In this document: positions 1 to 7,694 of the stretch, piece after piece
Numbering within the stretch: position 1 is the first letter of the stretch
How the letters are laid out: each line of letters starts with the position of its first letter
From: MGBC131033 sp910585655
Lineage (GTDB): Bacteria; Bacillota; Clostridia; Lachnospirales; Lachnospiraceae
Direction of reading: 5' to 3'
Length of the DNA stretch: 27,283 bases
Assembly (NCBI GenBank): GCA_949502025.1
Contig: CATBCG010000012.1
Location: forward strand, 1 to 27,283
The notes under the pieces: model-generated
Database searches by the model: none
What the model was told of the DNA's origin: nothing
What the model saw: the letters and a program-made list of their open reading frames with translations, nothing else
Program-made: the position numbers and the translations under genes

Positions 1-80
1 TTACACAAGCAATCAGCACACCGCAGCATATCATAAAGAGGTTGAATAGAAAAATGCAATCGTAATGCAATGATAAAGAG

Positions 81-121
81 AAAAAGCCGCCAAACCCTTG
101 TGTTTACGGGCTTTGCGGCTT
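81..121 (-). terminator. Rho-independent terminator of guaA
   Basis: The arms AAGCCGC (84-90) and GCGGCTT (115-121) pair perfectly. The stem extends inward with two imperfect positions toward CCC/GGG. On the minus strand the hairpin is followed by TTTTT (81-85). It starts 9 bp after the guaA stop codon, so it ends that transcript. Confidence 0.85.
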
Positions 122-129
122 AGCTCCGA

Positions 130-1674
130 CTATTCGAACTCAATCGTCCCCGGTGGCTTACTAGTCAAATCATACATGACCCGGTTTACCCCTTTCACTT
201 CATTCACAACCCGGTTTGCCACTCTTTCCAATACTTCCCAAGGAATCTTGGCGCAATCTGCTGTCATGAAGTCCGACGTATTCACTGCCCGTAGCACTAC
301 CGCATAATCATACGTCCGCTCATCTCCCATCACGCCGACTGAGCGCATATTGGTCAAGGCGGCAAAATATTGACCTAATCCCTTATCCAATCCGGCTTTC
401 GCAATCTCCTCTCGGTAAATTGCGTCGGCATCCTGTACTATCCGTACCTTGTCCGCTGTCACCTCACCGATGATCCGGATTCCCAGCCCTGGACCTGGGA
501 ATGGCTGACGGAATACCAGTCTTTCCGGAATACCCAGTTCTAAGCCGGCTCGGCGTACTTCATCCTTAAAAAGCATCCGCAGCGGCTCAATAATTTCCTT
601 AAAATCAACATAATCCGGTAAGCCGCCTACATTATGATGAGACTTAATGACTGCAGATTTGCCCAGACCGGATTCAATCACATCCGGATAAATCGTTCCC
701 TGCACCAAAAAGTCCACTGCACCGATCTTTTTTGCCTCTTCTTCAAATACCCGGATAAATTCCTCTCCGATAATTTTACGCTTTTGCTCCGGTTCGGTAA
801 TTCCGGCAAGCTTGCTATAAAAACGCTCCTGAGCGTTCACGCGGATAAAATTCAAATCATATGAACCGTTCGAACCAAAGACTTCCTCTACCTCATCACC
901 CTCGTTTTTCCGCAAAAGACCATGGTCTACAAAAACACACGTCAACTGCTTGCCCACTGCTTTGGATAAAAGGACGGCGGCTACAGAGGAATCTACACCA
1001 CCGGATAATGCACACAGTACCTTACCGCTACCGACACGCTCACGGATTTCGCGGATTGTTGTCTCTACAAAAGAATCCATCCGCCAATCCCCGTTACAAC
1101 CGCAGATTTTATAGACAAAATTGGAGAGCATCTTCATGCCTTCTTGGGTGTGCATCACCTCTGGATGAAACTGGACAGCATAAAGTTTTTGAGCCGGATT
1201 TTCCATAGCGGCAACCGGGCAGACCGGAGTATGTGCCGTTACCTGGAAGCCTGTAGCTGGCTGTTTGATATAATCCGTATGGCTCATCCAACAGATTGTT
1301 TTTGACGATACCCCTTCAAAAAGAAGAGAATGTTCATTATCCACTTCAGTTTCTGTTTTACCGTACTCGCTGACCGGAGCCGTCGCTACACTGCCTCCTA
1401 ACAAATAAGCCATTAACTGGGAGCCATAGCAAATTCCCAGGATAGGGATACCCAGTTCAAAGATTTCCCGCCCACAGCGAGGAGATTCCTCCTTATATAC
1501 ACTGTTCGGTCCACCTGTAAAAATGATGCCTTTCGGAGCCATCTCTTGAATCTTCTCCATACTGGTGTTGTAGGGAAGCACCTCGCAATACACATTACAC
1601 TCCCGTACTCTCCGGGCGATCAACTGATTGTATTGACCGCCGAAATCCAGTACGATTACTCTTTCTCTGCCCAC
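130..1674 (-). CDS. guaA: GMP synthase (glutamine-hydrolysing)
   Basis: Converts XMP to GMP using ATP and glutamine-derived ammonia, the last step of de novo guanine nucleotide synthesis, in the cytoplasm. The 514-residue protein has the usual two-part build. The N-terminal class I glutamine amidotransferase has nucleophile Cys82 in GICYGSQ and His170/Glu172 in QFHPEV. The ATP pyrophosphatase domain has the P-loop SGGVDSS at 224-230, and the C-terminal dimerisation domain contains FRQPFPGPGLGIRI. The start is GTG, chosen because AGGAGG lies 8 nt upstream. It follows the HD-domain gene by 69 bp and is closed by a hairpin terminator. No purine riboswitch is visible in the short upstream gap; a weak promoter could lie at the end of the HD gene. 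Length and motifs are complete, so it should be functional. Confidence 0.97.
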   Translation of the reverse strand: MGRERVIVLDFGGQYNQLIARRVRECNVYCEVLPYNTSMEKIQEMAPKGIIFTGGPNSVYKEESPRCGREIFELGIPILGICYGSQLMAYLLGGSVATAPVSEYGKTETEVDNEHSLLFEGVSSKTICWMSHTDYIKQPATGFQVTAHTPVCPVAAMENPAQKLYAVQFHPEVMHTQEGMKMLSNFVYKICGCNGDWRMDSFVETTIREIRERVGSGKVLCALSGGVDSSVAAVLLSKAVGKQLTCVFVDHGLLRKNEGDEVEEVFGSNGSYDLNFIRVNAQERFYSKLAGITEPEQKRKIIGEEFIRVFEEEAKKIGAVDFLVQGTIYPDVIESGLGKSAVIKSHHNVGGLPDYVDFKEIIEPLRMLFKDEVRRAGLELGIPERLVFRQPFPGPGLGIRIIGEVTADKVRIVQDADAIYREEIAKAGLDKGLGQYFAALTNMRSVGVMGDERTYDYAVVLRAVNTSDFMTADCAKIPWEVLERVANRVVNEVKGVNRVMYDLTSKPPGTIEFE

Positions 1675-1743
1675 TCTTATTTCCTCCTATTCCAGCCGTA
1701 TTTTTGACCAGTAACCACTTCTATTTTAGGTATTCTAGCACAT

Positions 1744-2328
1744 TCATTGTAATTCGTCCAGTGTCTTATAATAAGAGGGCAAAAATTTTTTCATAAAATA
1801 TTCCACTTCCGGCAGCTTCATAGCGGTAATCGCCTCTAAAGTCGCCTGTTCCGCCTGGGCAAACTCCCGGTTGCCTGCTTTCGCCTCTTCGATACATTTC
1901 ATTAACGCAGAGAGCTTATCTGCTGCCTTGACCAGCTTTTTTTCGTATTCATACTGAAAGCCAGGCTCAAAAATTTCTCGAAATTCCTCCTGCATCTCCT
2001 CCGGCAGCATCATGACCAGACGGTACGCAGCATTTGCCTCAATCGCTTGAAAAGCCTCTTGGATATCCCTATTAAAATATTTGATCGGGGTCGGCATATC
2101 TCCGGTAATGATTTCTGTTGCATCATGATACATTCCGATTAGGGCTGACTGCTTTGCGTCTAATTCTTTGCCAAAATAGCGGTTTCCGATGACCGCCAGG
2201 GCATGTGCCAGCATCGCTACTTCCAGAGAATGTTCGCTTAGGTTTTCCGGCATGGAATTACGCATCAACGCCCAGCGGTCGATCAGTTTCAAGCGCGACA
2301 TCATGGCATAAAAATGACTTTCTTTCAT
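1744..2328 (-). CDS. HD-domain 5'-deoxynucleotidase, YfbR-like
   Basis: A 194-residue cytosolic HD-superfamily phosphohydrolase. The metal-binding residues are in place: His33 in SEHSLEV, the His68-Asp69 pair in MYHDATE, and a distal Asp137 in KAADKLS. The pattern and length match E. coli YfbR and related 5'-deoxyribonucleotidases, which dephosphorylate dNMPs and help control nucleotide pools. Exact substrate preference cannot be read from sequence. The ATG lies only 5 bp after the uvrA stop, and its ribosome-binding site (AAAGGGCTGA) sits inside the last uvrA codons, so the two are very likely translationally coupled. Placement between uvrA and guaA suits a nucleotide-metabolism role. Some annotations would call it simply an HD-domain hydrolase. 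Confidence 0.85.
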   Translation of the reverse strand: MKESHFYAMMSRLKLIDRWALMRNSMPENLSEHSLEVAMLAHALAVIGNRYFGKELDAKQSALIGMYHDATEIITGDMPTPIKYFNRDIQEAFQAIEANAAYRLVMMLPEEMQEEFREIFEPGFQYEYEKKLVKAADKLSALMKCIEEAKAGNREFAQAEQATLEAITAMKLPEVEYFMKKFLPSYYKTLDELQ

Positions 2329-2333
2329 GTGAA

Positions 2334-5168
2334 TCAGCCCTTTTCCAACATTTTCTTTATATAAAGCCCGGTATAAGACTTTTTGCTCTTTGCCACCTTT
2401 TCCGGTGTTCCGGTTGCAATCACGGTTCCGCCCCGGTCGCCACCCTCCGGTCCAATGTCGATAATATAGTCGGCAGTTTTGATTACGTCTAGGTTGTGTT
2501 CGATTACGACTACCGTATTACCGCCCTCGGACAGACGACGCAGAATTTCGATCAGCTTATGGACATCGGCAAAATGCAGACCCGTCGTCGGCTCGTCCAA
2601 AATATAAATCGTTTTTCCGGTGCTTCTGCGGCTTAGCTCCGTTGCCAGCTTAATCCGTTGTGCCTCTCCACCGGAAAGCTGCGTGGACGGCTGCCCCAGT
2701 TTGACATATCCCAGTCCTACATCATAAAGCGTCTCAATTTTTCTGCGGATAGACGGCAGGTTTTCAAAAAAGCCCAGCGCCTCCTCTACAGTCATATCCA
2801 GGACGTCATAAATGTTCTTTCCTTTGTAATGAACATCCAGCGTCTCTCGGTTATAACGCTTTCCGCCGCACACCTCGCACGGCACATAGACATCCGGCAG
2901 GAAATTCATTTCGATTTTCAAAATACCATCTCCTGCACATGCCTCGCAACGTCCACCCTTGACGTTAAAACTAAAACGTCCCTTTAAATACCCCTTCGCC
3001 TTCGCATCCGGGGTAGAGGCAAACAAATCCCGAATCTGGTCAAATACTCCGGTATACGTTGCCGGATTAGAACGCGGCGTCCGTCCGATCGGCGATTGAT
3101 CGATTGCGATTACTTTATCCAGCTGATCAATTCCTAAAATATCCGTATGCTTGCCTGGTATTGTCCTTGCCCGGTTCAAATCCCTTGCCAGACGTTTGTA
3201 TAAAATTTCATTGATTAACGAACTTTTTCCGGAGCCGGATACTCCGGTGATGCAAGTCATCATGCCCAACGGTATCTCCACGTCTATTTTTTTCAAATTG
3301 TTTTCTGCTGCTCCCTTGATCGTAAGGAAACCCGTTGGCTGACGGCGTTCCTTCGGCACCGGGATTTGCAATCGTCCGCTTAAATACGCTCCGGTAATGG
3401 ACGCCGGATTCTGCTTGATTTCCTCTGCGGTTCCAATGGCGATTACCTCGCCACCGTGCGAACCGGCTCCTGGTCCGATATCCACGATACAGTCTGCCGC
3501 ATACATCGTATCCTCATCATGCTCTACCACAATCAGGGTATTGCCTAAATCCTTTAGATTTTTTAACGTGCGGAGCAACTTGTCGTTGTCTCTTTGGTGA
3601 AGACCGATACTTGGCTCGTCCAAAATATAAGCGACCCCTACCAAACCGGAACCAATCTGCGTCGCCAAACGGATACGTTGCGCTTCTCCGCCCGACAAAC
3701 TGGCTGTCGCCCTTGCAAGCGTTAAATAATCCAATCCTACATCTACCAAAAAGCCCAGTCGGGAGCGGATTTCCTTTAAAATCATTTCCCCTATTTGCGC
3801 CTGTGTCGGTGTCAGCTCCAACGCTATCATAAAATCCCGCAATGTCAAAATTGACATTTCCGTAATATCCGCAATATTTTTCTCCCCTACGGTAACAGCC
3901 AGAGACTCCTTTTTCAAACGCTTTCCTTTACAGCAGGCGCAAGGAGTCGTCCGCATAAAGGTTTCATACTCCTGTTTGGAAGAATCCGAACCTGTCTCCC
4001 GGTAACGCCGTTCTACGTTGCGGATCAGACCTTCAAATGCCACATCATATACGCCAGTCCCTCTCTGACCTTTATAATGTACCTTTACCACCCGTCCATC
4101 CGTTCCATGGATCAGCATATGGCGAATCTCTGTCGGCAGTTCCTGATATGGTATATCCAGACTGAACTTGTATTCCTTTGCCAAAGCTTCCAATGTACAA
4201 TGGGTATAGCTTCCCTTATCTCCGGCAGACTGCCATCCCAAGACGGCAATCGCGCCTTCGTTTAGACTCCGGCTCTTGTCCGGAATCATTAAATCCTCGT
4301 CAAACTCCATTTTGTAGCCGATTCCATAACACTCCGGGCAAGCGCCGAACGGGTTGTTAAACGAAAAGGTTCTTGGTTCGAGTTCATCTAAGCTGATACC
4401 ACAGTCCGGACAGGAAAAGCTCTGACTGAAATTCATCGCCTCTCCGTCTATCACATCAACTACCAGTAATCCGTCTGTCAGTTTCATCGTACTTTCAATC
4501 GAGTCCGCCAGACGCTTTTCCATTCCTTCCCTTACTACCAAACGGTCAATGACAATTTCGATGTTATGTTTTTTGTTTTTTTCCAGCTTAATTTCCTCAG
4601 ACAACTCATATAGATTTCCGTCTACTCGTACGCGGACATAACCGCTCCGCTTCGCCTGCTCAAAAATTTTGGCATGTTCGCCCTTTCGTCCCCGTACCAC
4701 AGGCGCCATAAGCTGTATTCGGGTTCCTTCCGGCAGCTTCATAACCTCGTCTACCATCTGATCCACCGACTGCTTGTGAATTTCCCTGCCGCAGTTCGGG
4801 CAATGCGGAATCCCAATCCTCGCATAGAGCAGACGCAGATAGTCATAAATCTCTGTCACTGTACCGACCGTCGAACGCGGATTTCGATTTGTTGACTTCT
4901 GATCGATAGAAATTGCCGGAGATAACCCTTCGATGCTTTCCACATTTGGTTTTTCCATCTGCCCCAAAAACTGCCTTGCATAAGAAGAAAGCGACTCCAT
5001 ATAGCGCCTTTGCCCTTCTGCATAAATCGTGTCAAATGCCAGAGAAGATTTTCCGGAGCCGGATAACCCGGTCAATACCACAAATTCGTCCCGTGGGATG
5101 TCTACATTTAACCCCTTTAGGTTATGCTCCTTTGCTCCCCTTATCTTAATATAATGCTTTTCCGACAT
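2334..5168 (-). CDS. uvrA: Excinuclease ABC subunit A (UvrA)
   Basis: Damage-recognition ATPase of nucleotide excision repair; it loads UvrB onto lesions. At 944 residues it has the normal length. It shows two ABC ATPase modules: Walker A GLSGSGKSS at residues 34-42 and GVSGSGKSS near 640, each with an LSGGEAQRI(R/K)LA signature and an ILDEP Walker B. Zinc-binding Cys pairs are visible in CPDCGISLDE, CPECYGIG, CEACAGDG and CEVCGGKRYN. The start is ATG with AAAGGAAAA about 6 nt upstream. The gene lies 219 bp after uvrB and just before the HD nucleotidase. The uvrB-uvrA pair is a conserved Firmicutes arrangement, usually SOS-inducible. Nothing appears truncated. Confidence 0.98.
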   Translation of the reverse strand: MSEKHYIKIRGAKEHNLKGLNVDIPRDEFVVLTGLSGSGKSSLAFDTIYAEGQRRYMESLSSYARQFLGQMEKPNVESIEGLSPAISIDQKSTNRNPRSTVGTVTEIYDYLRLLYARIGIPHCPNCGREIHKQSVDQMVDEVMKLPEGTRIQLMAPVVRGRKGEHAKIFEQAKRSGYVRVRVDGNLYELSEEIKLEKNKKHNIEIVIDRLVVREGMEKRLADSIESTMKLTDGLLVVDVIDGEAMNFSQSFSCPDCGISLDELEPRTFSFNNPFGACPECYGIGYKMEFDEDLMIPDKSRSLNEGAIAVLGWQSAGDKGSYTHCTLEALAKEYKFSLDIPYQELPTEIRHMLIHGTDGRVVKVHYKGQRGTGVYDVAFEGLIRNVERRYRETGSDSSKQEYETFMRTTPCACCKGKRLKKESLAVTVGEKNIADITEMSILTLRDFMIALELTPTQAQIGEMILKEIRSRLGFLVDVGLDYLTLARATASLSGGEAQRIRLATQIGSGLVGVAYILDEPSIGLHQRDNDKLLRTLKNLKDLGNTLIVVEHDEDTMYAADCIVDIGPGAGSHGGEVIAIGTAEEIKQNPASITGAYLSGRLQIPVPKERRQPTGFLTIKGAAENNLKKIDVEIPLGMMTCITGVSGSGKSSLINEILYKRLARDLNRARTIPGKHTDILGIDQLDKVIAIDQSPIGRTPRSNPATYTGVFDQIRDLFASTPDAKAKGYLKGRFSFNVKGGRCEACAGDGILKIEMNFLPDVYVPCEVCGGKRYNRETLDVHYKGKNIYDVLDMTVEEALGFFENLPSIRRKIETLYDVGLGYVKLGQPSTQLSGGEAQRIKLATELSRRSTGKTIYILDEPTTGLHFADVHKLIEILRRLSEGGNTVVVIEHNLDVIKTADYIIDIGPEGGDRGGTVIATGTPEKVAKSKKSYTGLYIKKMLEKG

Positions 5169-5197
5169 CTCAATTTTCCTTTCTTTATTTTAGTTCC

Positions 5198-5259
5198 GTA
5201 CCATACCAAATAGAAGACTTTCCCTTCGCACATGTGCCATCTCCTATTTTGTATGGTAC
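5198..5259. repeat. Long inverted repeat between uvrB and uvrA
   Basis: GTACCATACCAAATAG (5198-5213) and CTATTTTGTATGGTAC (5244-5259) form 16-bp arms with one mismatch and a 30-nt loop. The minus-strand transcript would carry the hairpin just upstream of the uvrA ribosome-binding site. No T-run follows it on either strand that would make it a standard terminator. A TTTAGTTCC-like word recurs around it (near 5190, 5264 and 5369). It could be an mRNA-stability or processing hairpin, or a protein-binding palindrome. Confidence 0.7.
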
Positions 5260-5387
5260 TGTTTTTAGTCCCGCAGAAATCAAATTCAGAGGCATTCCTT
5301 CGCTTACAAAACTGGCTGTACACACATACATCCAGTTCTGAAGCGCCCTCCTCCTTTGGTTCCTGCTGTTTTTAGTTCCTACTGTGT

Positions 5388-7412
5388 TTATTTCCCGCCT
5401 TGTAGGTCATGAAGCTGTTTTTTCAGTTCAAAAATCTGGTCGCGAAGTTCTGCGGCAAGTTCAAAGTTCAATTCGACTGCTGCCGTGTTCATCTTCTGGG
5501 ACATCTTGGTAATCAAGGTGGACAGCTCTTTGGCATCCATTGACTCTGCGTCTTTTGTAATGCCGTAGGCTCCCTTTTCTGCCTTTTTGGAAATGCTGAT
5601 CAAATCCCGTACTTTCTTTTGAATCGTGGTTGGAGTAATCCCATGCTCTTCGTTGTATGCCATTTGAATCTGACGACGGCGGTTCGTCTCTCCGATGGCT
5701 CGCTCCATAGACTCGGTGATGCGATCTGCATACATCACTACATGTCCCTCGGAATTTCGGGCAGCACGTCCAATCGTCTGAATCAGTGAGGTTTCTGAAC
5801 GAAGGAAACCTTCTTTGTCCGCATCTAAAATCGCTACCAGGGTGATCTCCGGGATATCCAGACCCTCCCGCAACAGGTTAATTCCCACCAGGACATCAAA
5901 TACATCCATTCGCATATCACGGATGATTTCCGCCCGCTCAAGCGTGTCGATATCCGAATGCAAATATTTTACCCGAATTCCCAACTCCCGCATATAGTCG
6001 GTCAAATCCTCTGCCATCCGCTTTGTAAGCGTTGTCACCAGCACCTTGTTTTTCTTTTCCGTCTCCTTTTTGACCTCTGCTACCAAATCGTCAATCTGCC
6101 CTGCTACCGGTCGGACGCTGACCTCCGGATCCAGCAGACCGGTTGGTCGGATTACCTGTTCCGTTCGCAGCAGCTCATGCTGTTCTTCGTAGACAGACGG
6201 CGTAGCCGATACGAACATCATACGGTCGATTTTACTCTCAAACTCATCAAAATTCAGTGGACGATTGTCCAACGCCGACGGCAAACGAAAGCCATAGTTG
6301 ACCAGGGTCTGCTTTCTGGAACGATCGCCGGAAAACATTCCCCTCACCTGCGGTATCGTAATATGCGATTCATCTACAATAATTAAAAATTCCTCCGGAA
6401 AATAGTCCATCAGCGTATTCGGCGTACTGCCTGGCGCCAAACCTGCCAAATGTCTGGAATAATTTTCAATTCCTGAACAAAATCCTGTCTCTCTCATCAT
6501 CTCAATATCAAAATTCGTCCGCTCTGAAATCCGCTGTGCCTCTAACAACTGATCTTCCTGGCGGAAATAACGCACTCGCTCCTCTAGCTCTTCTTCAATA
6601 TCGCCCAGTGCCTTTTCCATCTTCTCCGGTGAAACGACATAATGAGAGGCAGGAAATACCACGACATGCTCCAACATACATTTTACCTCTCCTGTCAGCG
6701 GATCAATTTCCGTAATCCTCTCTATCTCATCTCCGAAAAATTCTACCCGCACTGCCTTGTCCGTATAGGAAACCGGATAAATCTCTACCACATCCCCGCG
6801 TACCCGAAAAGTGCCGCGCTTAAAATCCATATCATTTCGTGTATATTGGATATCTACCAATTTCCGCAGTACATCATCCCGATCTTTTCTCTGTCCCGGA
6901 CGAATGGAAACGGTCATTTCCTGATAATCAATCGGATCGCCTAAGCCATAGATACAGGATACACTTGCTACAATAATGACGTCCTTCCGCTCCGTCAAAG
7001 CTGCCGTAGCAGAATGGCGCAGCTTGTCAATTTCATCGTTGATCGCAGAATCTTTCTCAATATAGGTGTCCGTAGAAGGCACATAAGCCTCCGGCTGGTA
7101 ATAATCATAATAGGACACGAAGTATTCCACCGCATTTTCTGGAAAAAACTCCTTAAACTCCCCATAAAGCTGCGCGGCAAGCGTCTTATTGTGCGCAATC
7201 ACCAAGGTCGGAAGATTCAGCTTCTGGATTACATTCGCCATTGTAAAAGTCTTGCCCGAACCGGTCACTCCTAACAACGTCTGGAATTGGTTGCCCTCTT
7301 TAAATCCCTTTACTAAAGCCTCGATCGCCTGCGGCTGGTCGCCGGTAGGCTGGTATTCAGAATGAAGCTTAAAACAACTTTGTTCCGGGAACGTTTTTTG
7401 TTTATTTTGCAA
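5388..7412 (-). CDS. uvrB: Excinuclease ABC subunit B (UvrB)
   Basis: Helicase-like subunit of the UvrABC complex; it verifies damage and recruits UvrC. I place the start at TTG 7412 (reading MQNKQKTFPEQ, 674 residues) because GGAGGTG lies just upstream and the length matches the family. The frame stays open to 7670, but that extension crosses the promoter and an intergenic repeat and is not protein-like. Motifs in order: Walker A GVTGSGKT, the damage-probing beta-hairpin region with YYDYYQPEAYVP, Walker B DESH, helicase motif VI QTIGRAARN, and a C-terminal UVR domain (AAELRDQIFELKKQL) that contacts UvrC. A promoter and a possible LexA box lie upstream. It is followed by uvrA. Confidence 0.97.
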   Translation of the reverse strand: MQNKQKTFPEQSCFKLHSEYQPTGDQPQAIEALVKGFKEGNQFQTLLGVTGSGKTFTMANVIQKLNLPTLVIAHNKTLAAQLYGEFKEFFPENAVEYFVSYYDYYQPEAYVPSTDTYIEKDSAINDEIDKLRHSATAALTERKDVIIVASVSCIYGLGDPIDYQEMTVSIRPGQRKDRDDVLRKLVDIQYTRNDMDFKRGTFRVRGDVVEIYPVSYTDKAVRVEFFGDEIERITEIDPLTGEVKCMLEHVVVFPASHYVVSPEKMEKALGDIEEELEERVRYFRQEDQLLEAQRISERTNFDIEMMRETGFCSGIENYSRHLAGLAPGSTPNTLMDYFPEEFLIIVDESHITIPQVRGMFSGDRSRKQTLVNYGFRLPSALDNRPLNFDEFESKIDRMMFVSATPSVYEEQHELLRTEQVIRPTGLLDPEVSVRPVAGQIDDLVAEVKKETEKKNKVLVTTLTKRMAEDLTDYMRELGIRVKYLHSDIDTLERAEIIRDMRMDVFDVLVGINLLREGLDIPEITLVAILDADKEGFLRSETSLIQTIGRAARNSEGHVVMYADRITESMERAIGETNRRRQIQMAYNEEHGITPTTIQKKVRDLISISKKAEKGAYGITKDAESMDAKELSTLITKMSQKMNTAAVELNFELAAELRDQIFELKKQLHDLQGGK

Positions 7413-7481
7413 GAGAATCACCTCCAATATTTTCTTCTTAAAATCATATCTATCCACTAACGTACGCTCTTTGATTTTAAC

Positions 7482-7510
7482 ATTATACCATAAAGCAAAG
7501 CGTTTGTATA
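7482..7510 (-). promoter_or_regulatory. Sigma-A-type promoter of uvrB
   Basis: On the minus strand a perfect -10 TATAAT (7487-7482) is preceded, after a 17-bp spacer, by TATACA (7510-7505), a 4/6 match to the -35 consensus. This gives a leader of roughly 65 nt before the uvrB TTG start and supports the shorter UvrB start. Confidence 0.65.
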
Positions 7511-7520
7511 GATATTTTTT

Positions 7521-7534
7521 CAAATGTATGTTCG
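7521..7534 (-). promoter_or_regulatory. Possible degenerate LexA (SOS) box upstream of uvrB
   Basis: The minus strand reads CGAACATACATTTG, which matches the Gram-positive LexA consensus CGAACRNRYGTTYC at 12 of 14 positions. One mismatch falls in the second half-site core. It lies 10 bp upstream of the -35 element. uvrB genes are often LexA-regulated, but the imperfect half-site makes this tentative. Confidence 0.35.
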
Positions 7535-7572
7535 TTATTTCTTCTTTTCTGATTAAGCGGTATTTTCCATTC

Positions 7573-7642
7573 GTGCGAGTGTGCATCCCGCCCGGAGGGC
7601 TTTTTGTATGATAGGGAAGTTTGGAGAACTTTCCTATCATAT
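7573..7642. repeat. Intergenic hairpin repeat, copy 1
   Basis: The stretch shares about 70 nearly identical bases with 24953-25023, including CCCGGAGGGCTTTTTGTAT. It ends in a hairpin with 15-bp arms (7607-7621 and 7627-7641, one mismatch) around TGGAG. It lies downstream of the ctpA terminator and upstream of the uvrB promoter. Similar non-coding hairpin repeats are typical of Lachnospiraceae genomes; no open reading frame or transposase accompanies it. Confidence 0.8.
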
Positions 7643-7676
7643 AAAAAAGGCAATGCCCTCTAAAAAGCATCGCCTT
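7643..7676 (-). terminator. Rho-independent terminator of ctpA
   Basis: AAGGCAATGC (7647-7656) pairs with GCATCGCCTT (7667-7676) with a single wobble. On the minus strand a TTTTTT run follows (7643-7648). It begins about 20 bp after the protease stop codon and directly abuts the copy 1 repeat. Confidence 0.85.
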
Positions 7677-7694
7677 TTCCCTTTTGTTTTATTT

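Noticed and set aside
1..80. Integration junction at the 3' end of guaA, a known island hotspot
   Set aside because: guaA is intact, and no repeated copy of its 3' end is visible in the window; with only 129 bp beyond the gene this cannot be judged.
1675..1743. Purine riboswitch upstream of guaA
   Set aside because: The 69-bp gap is too short and lacks the conserved junction and loop sequences.
5141..5323. Minus-strand 60-codon frame between uvrB and uvrA
   Set aside because: It overlaps the uvrA start in another frame, runs through the inverted repeat and shows no domain or ribosome-binding site.
7413..7670. 86-codon N-terminal extension of UvrB
   Set aside because: It is open in frame but crosses the promoter and part of the hairpin repeat, has no family similarity, and a TTG with GGAGGTG at the expected UvrB start explains the data better.
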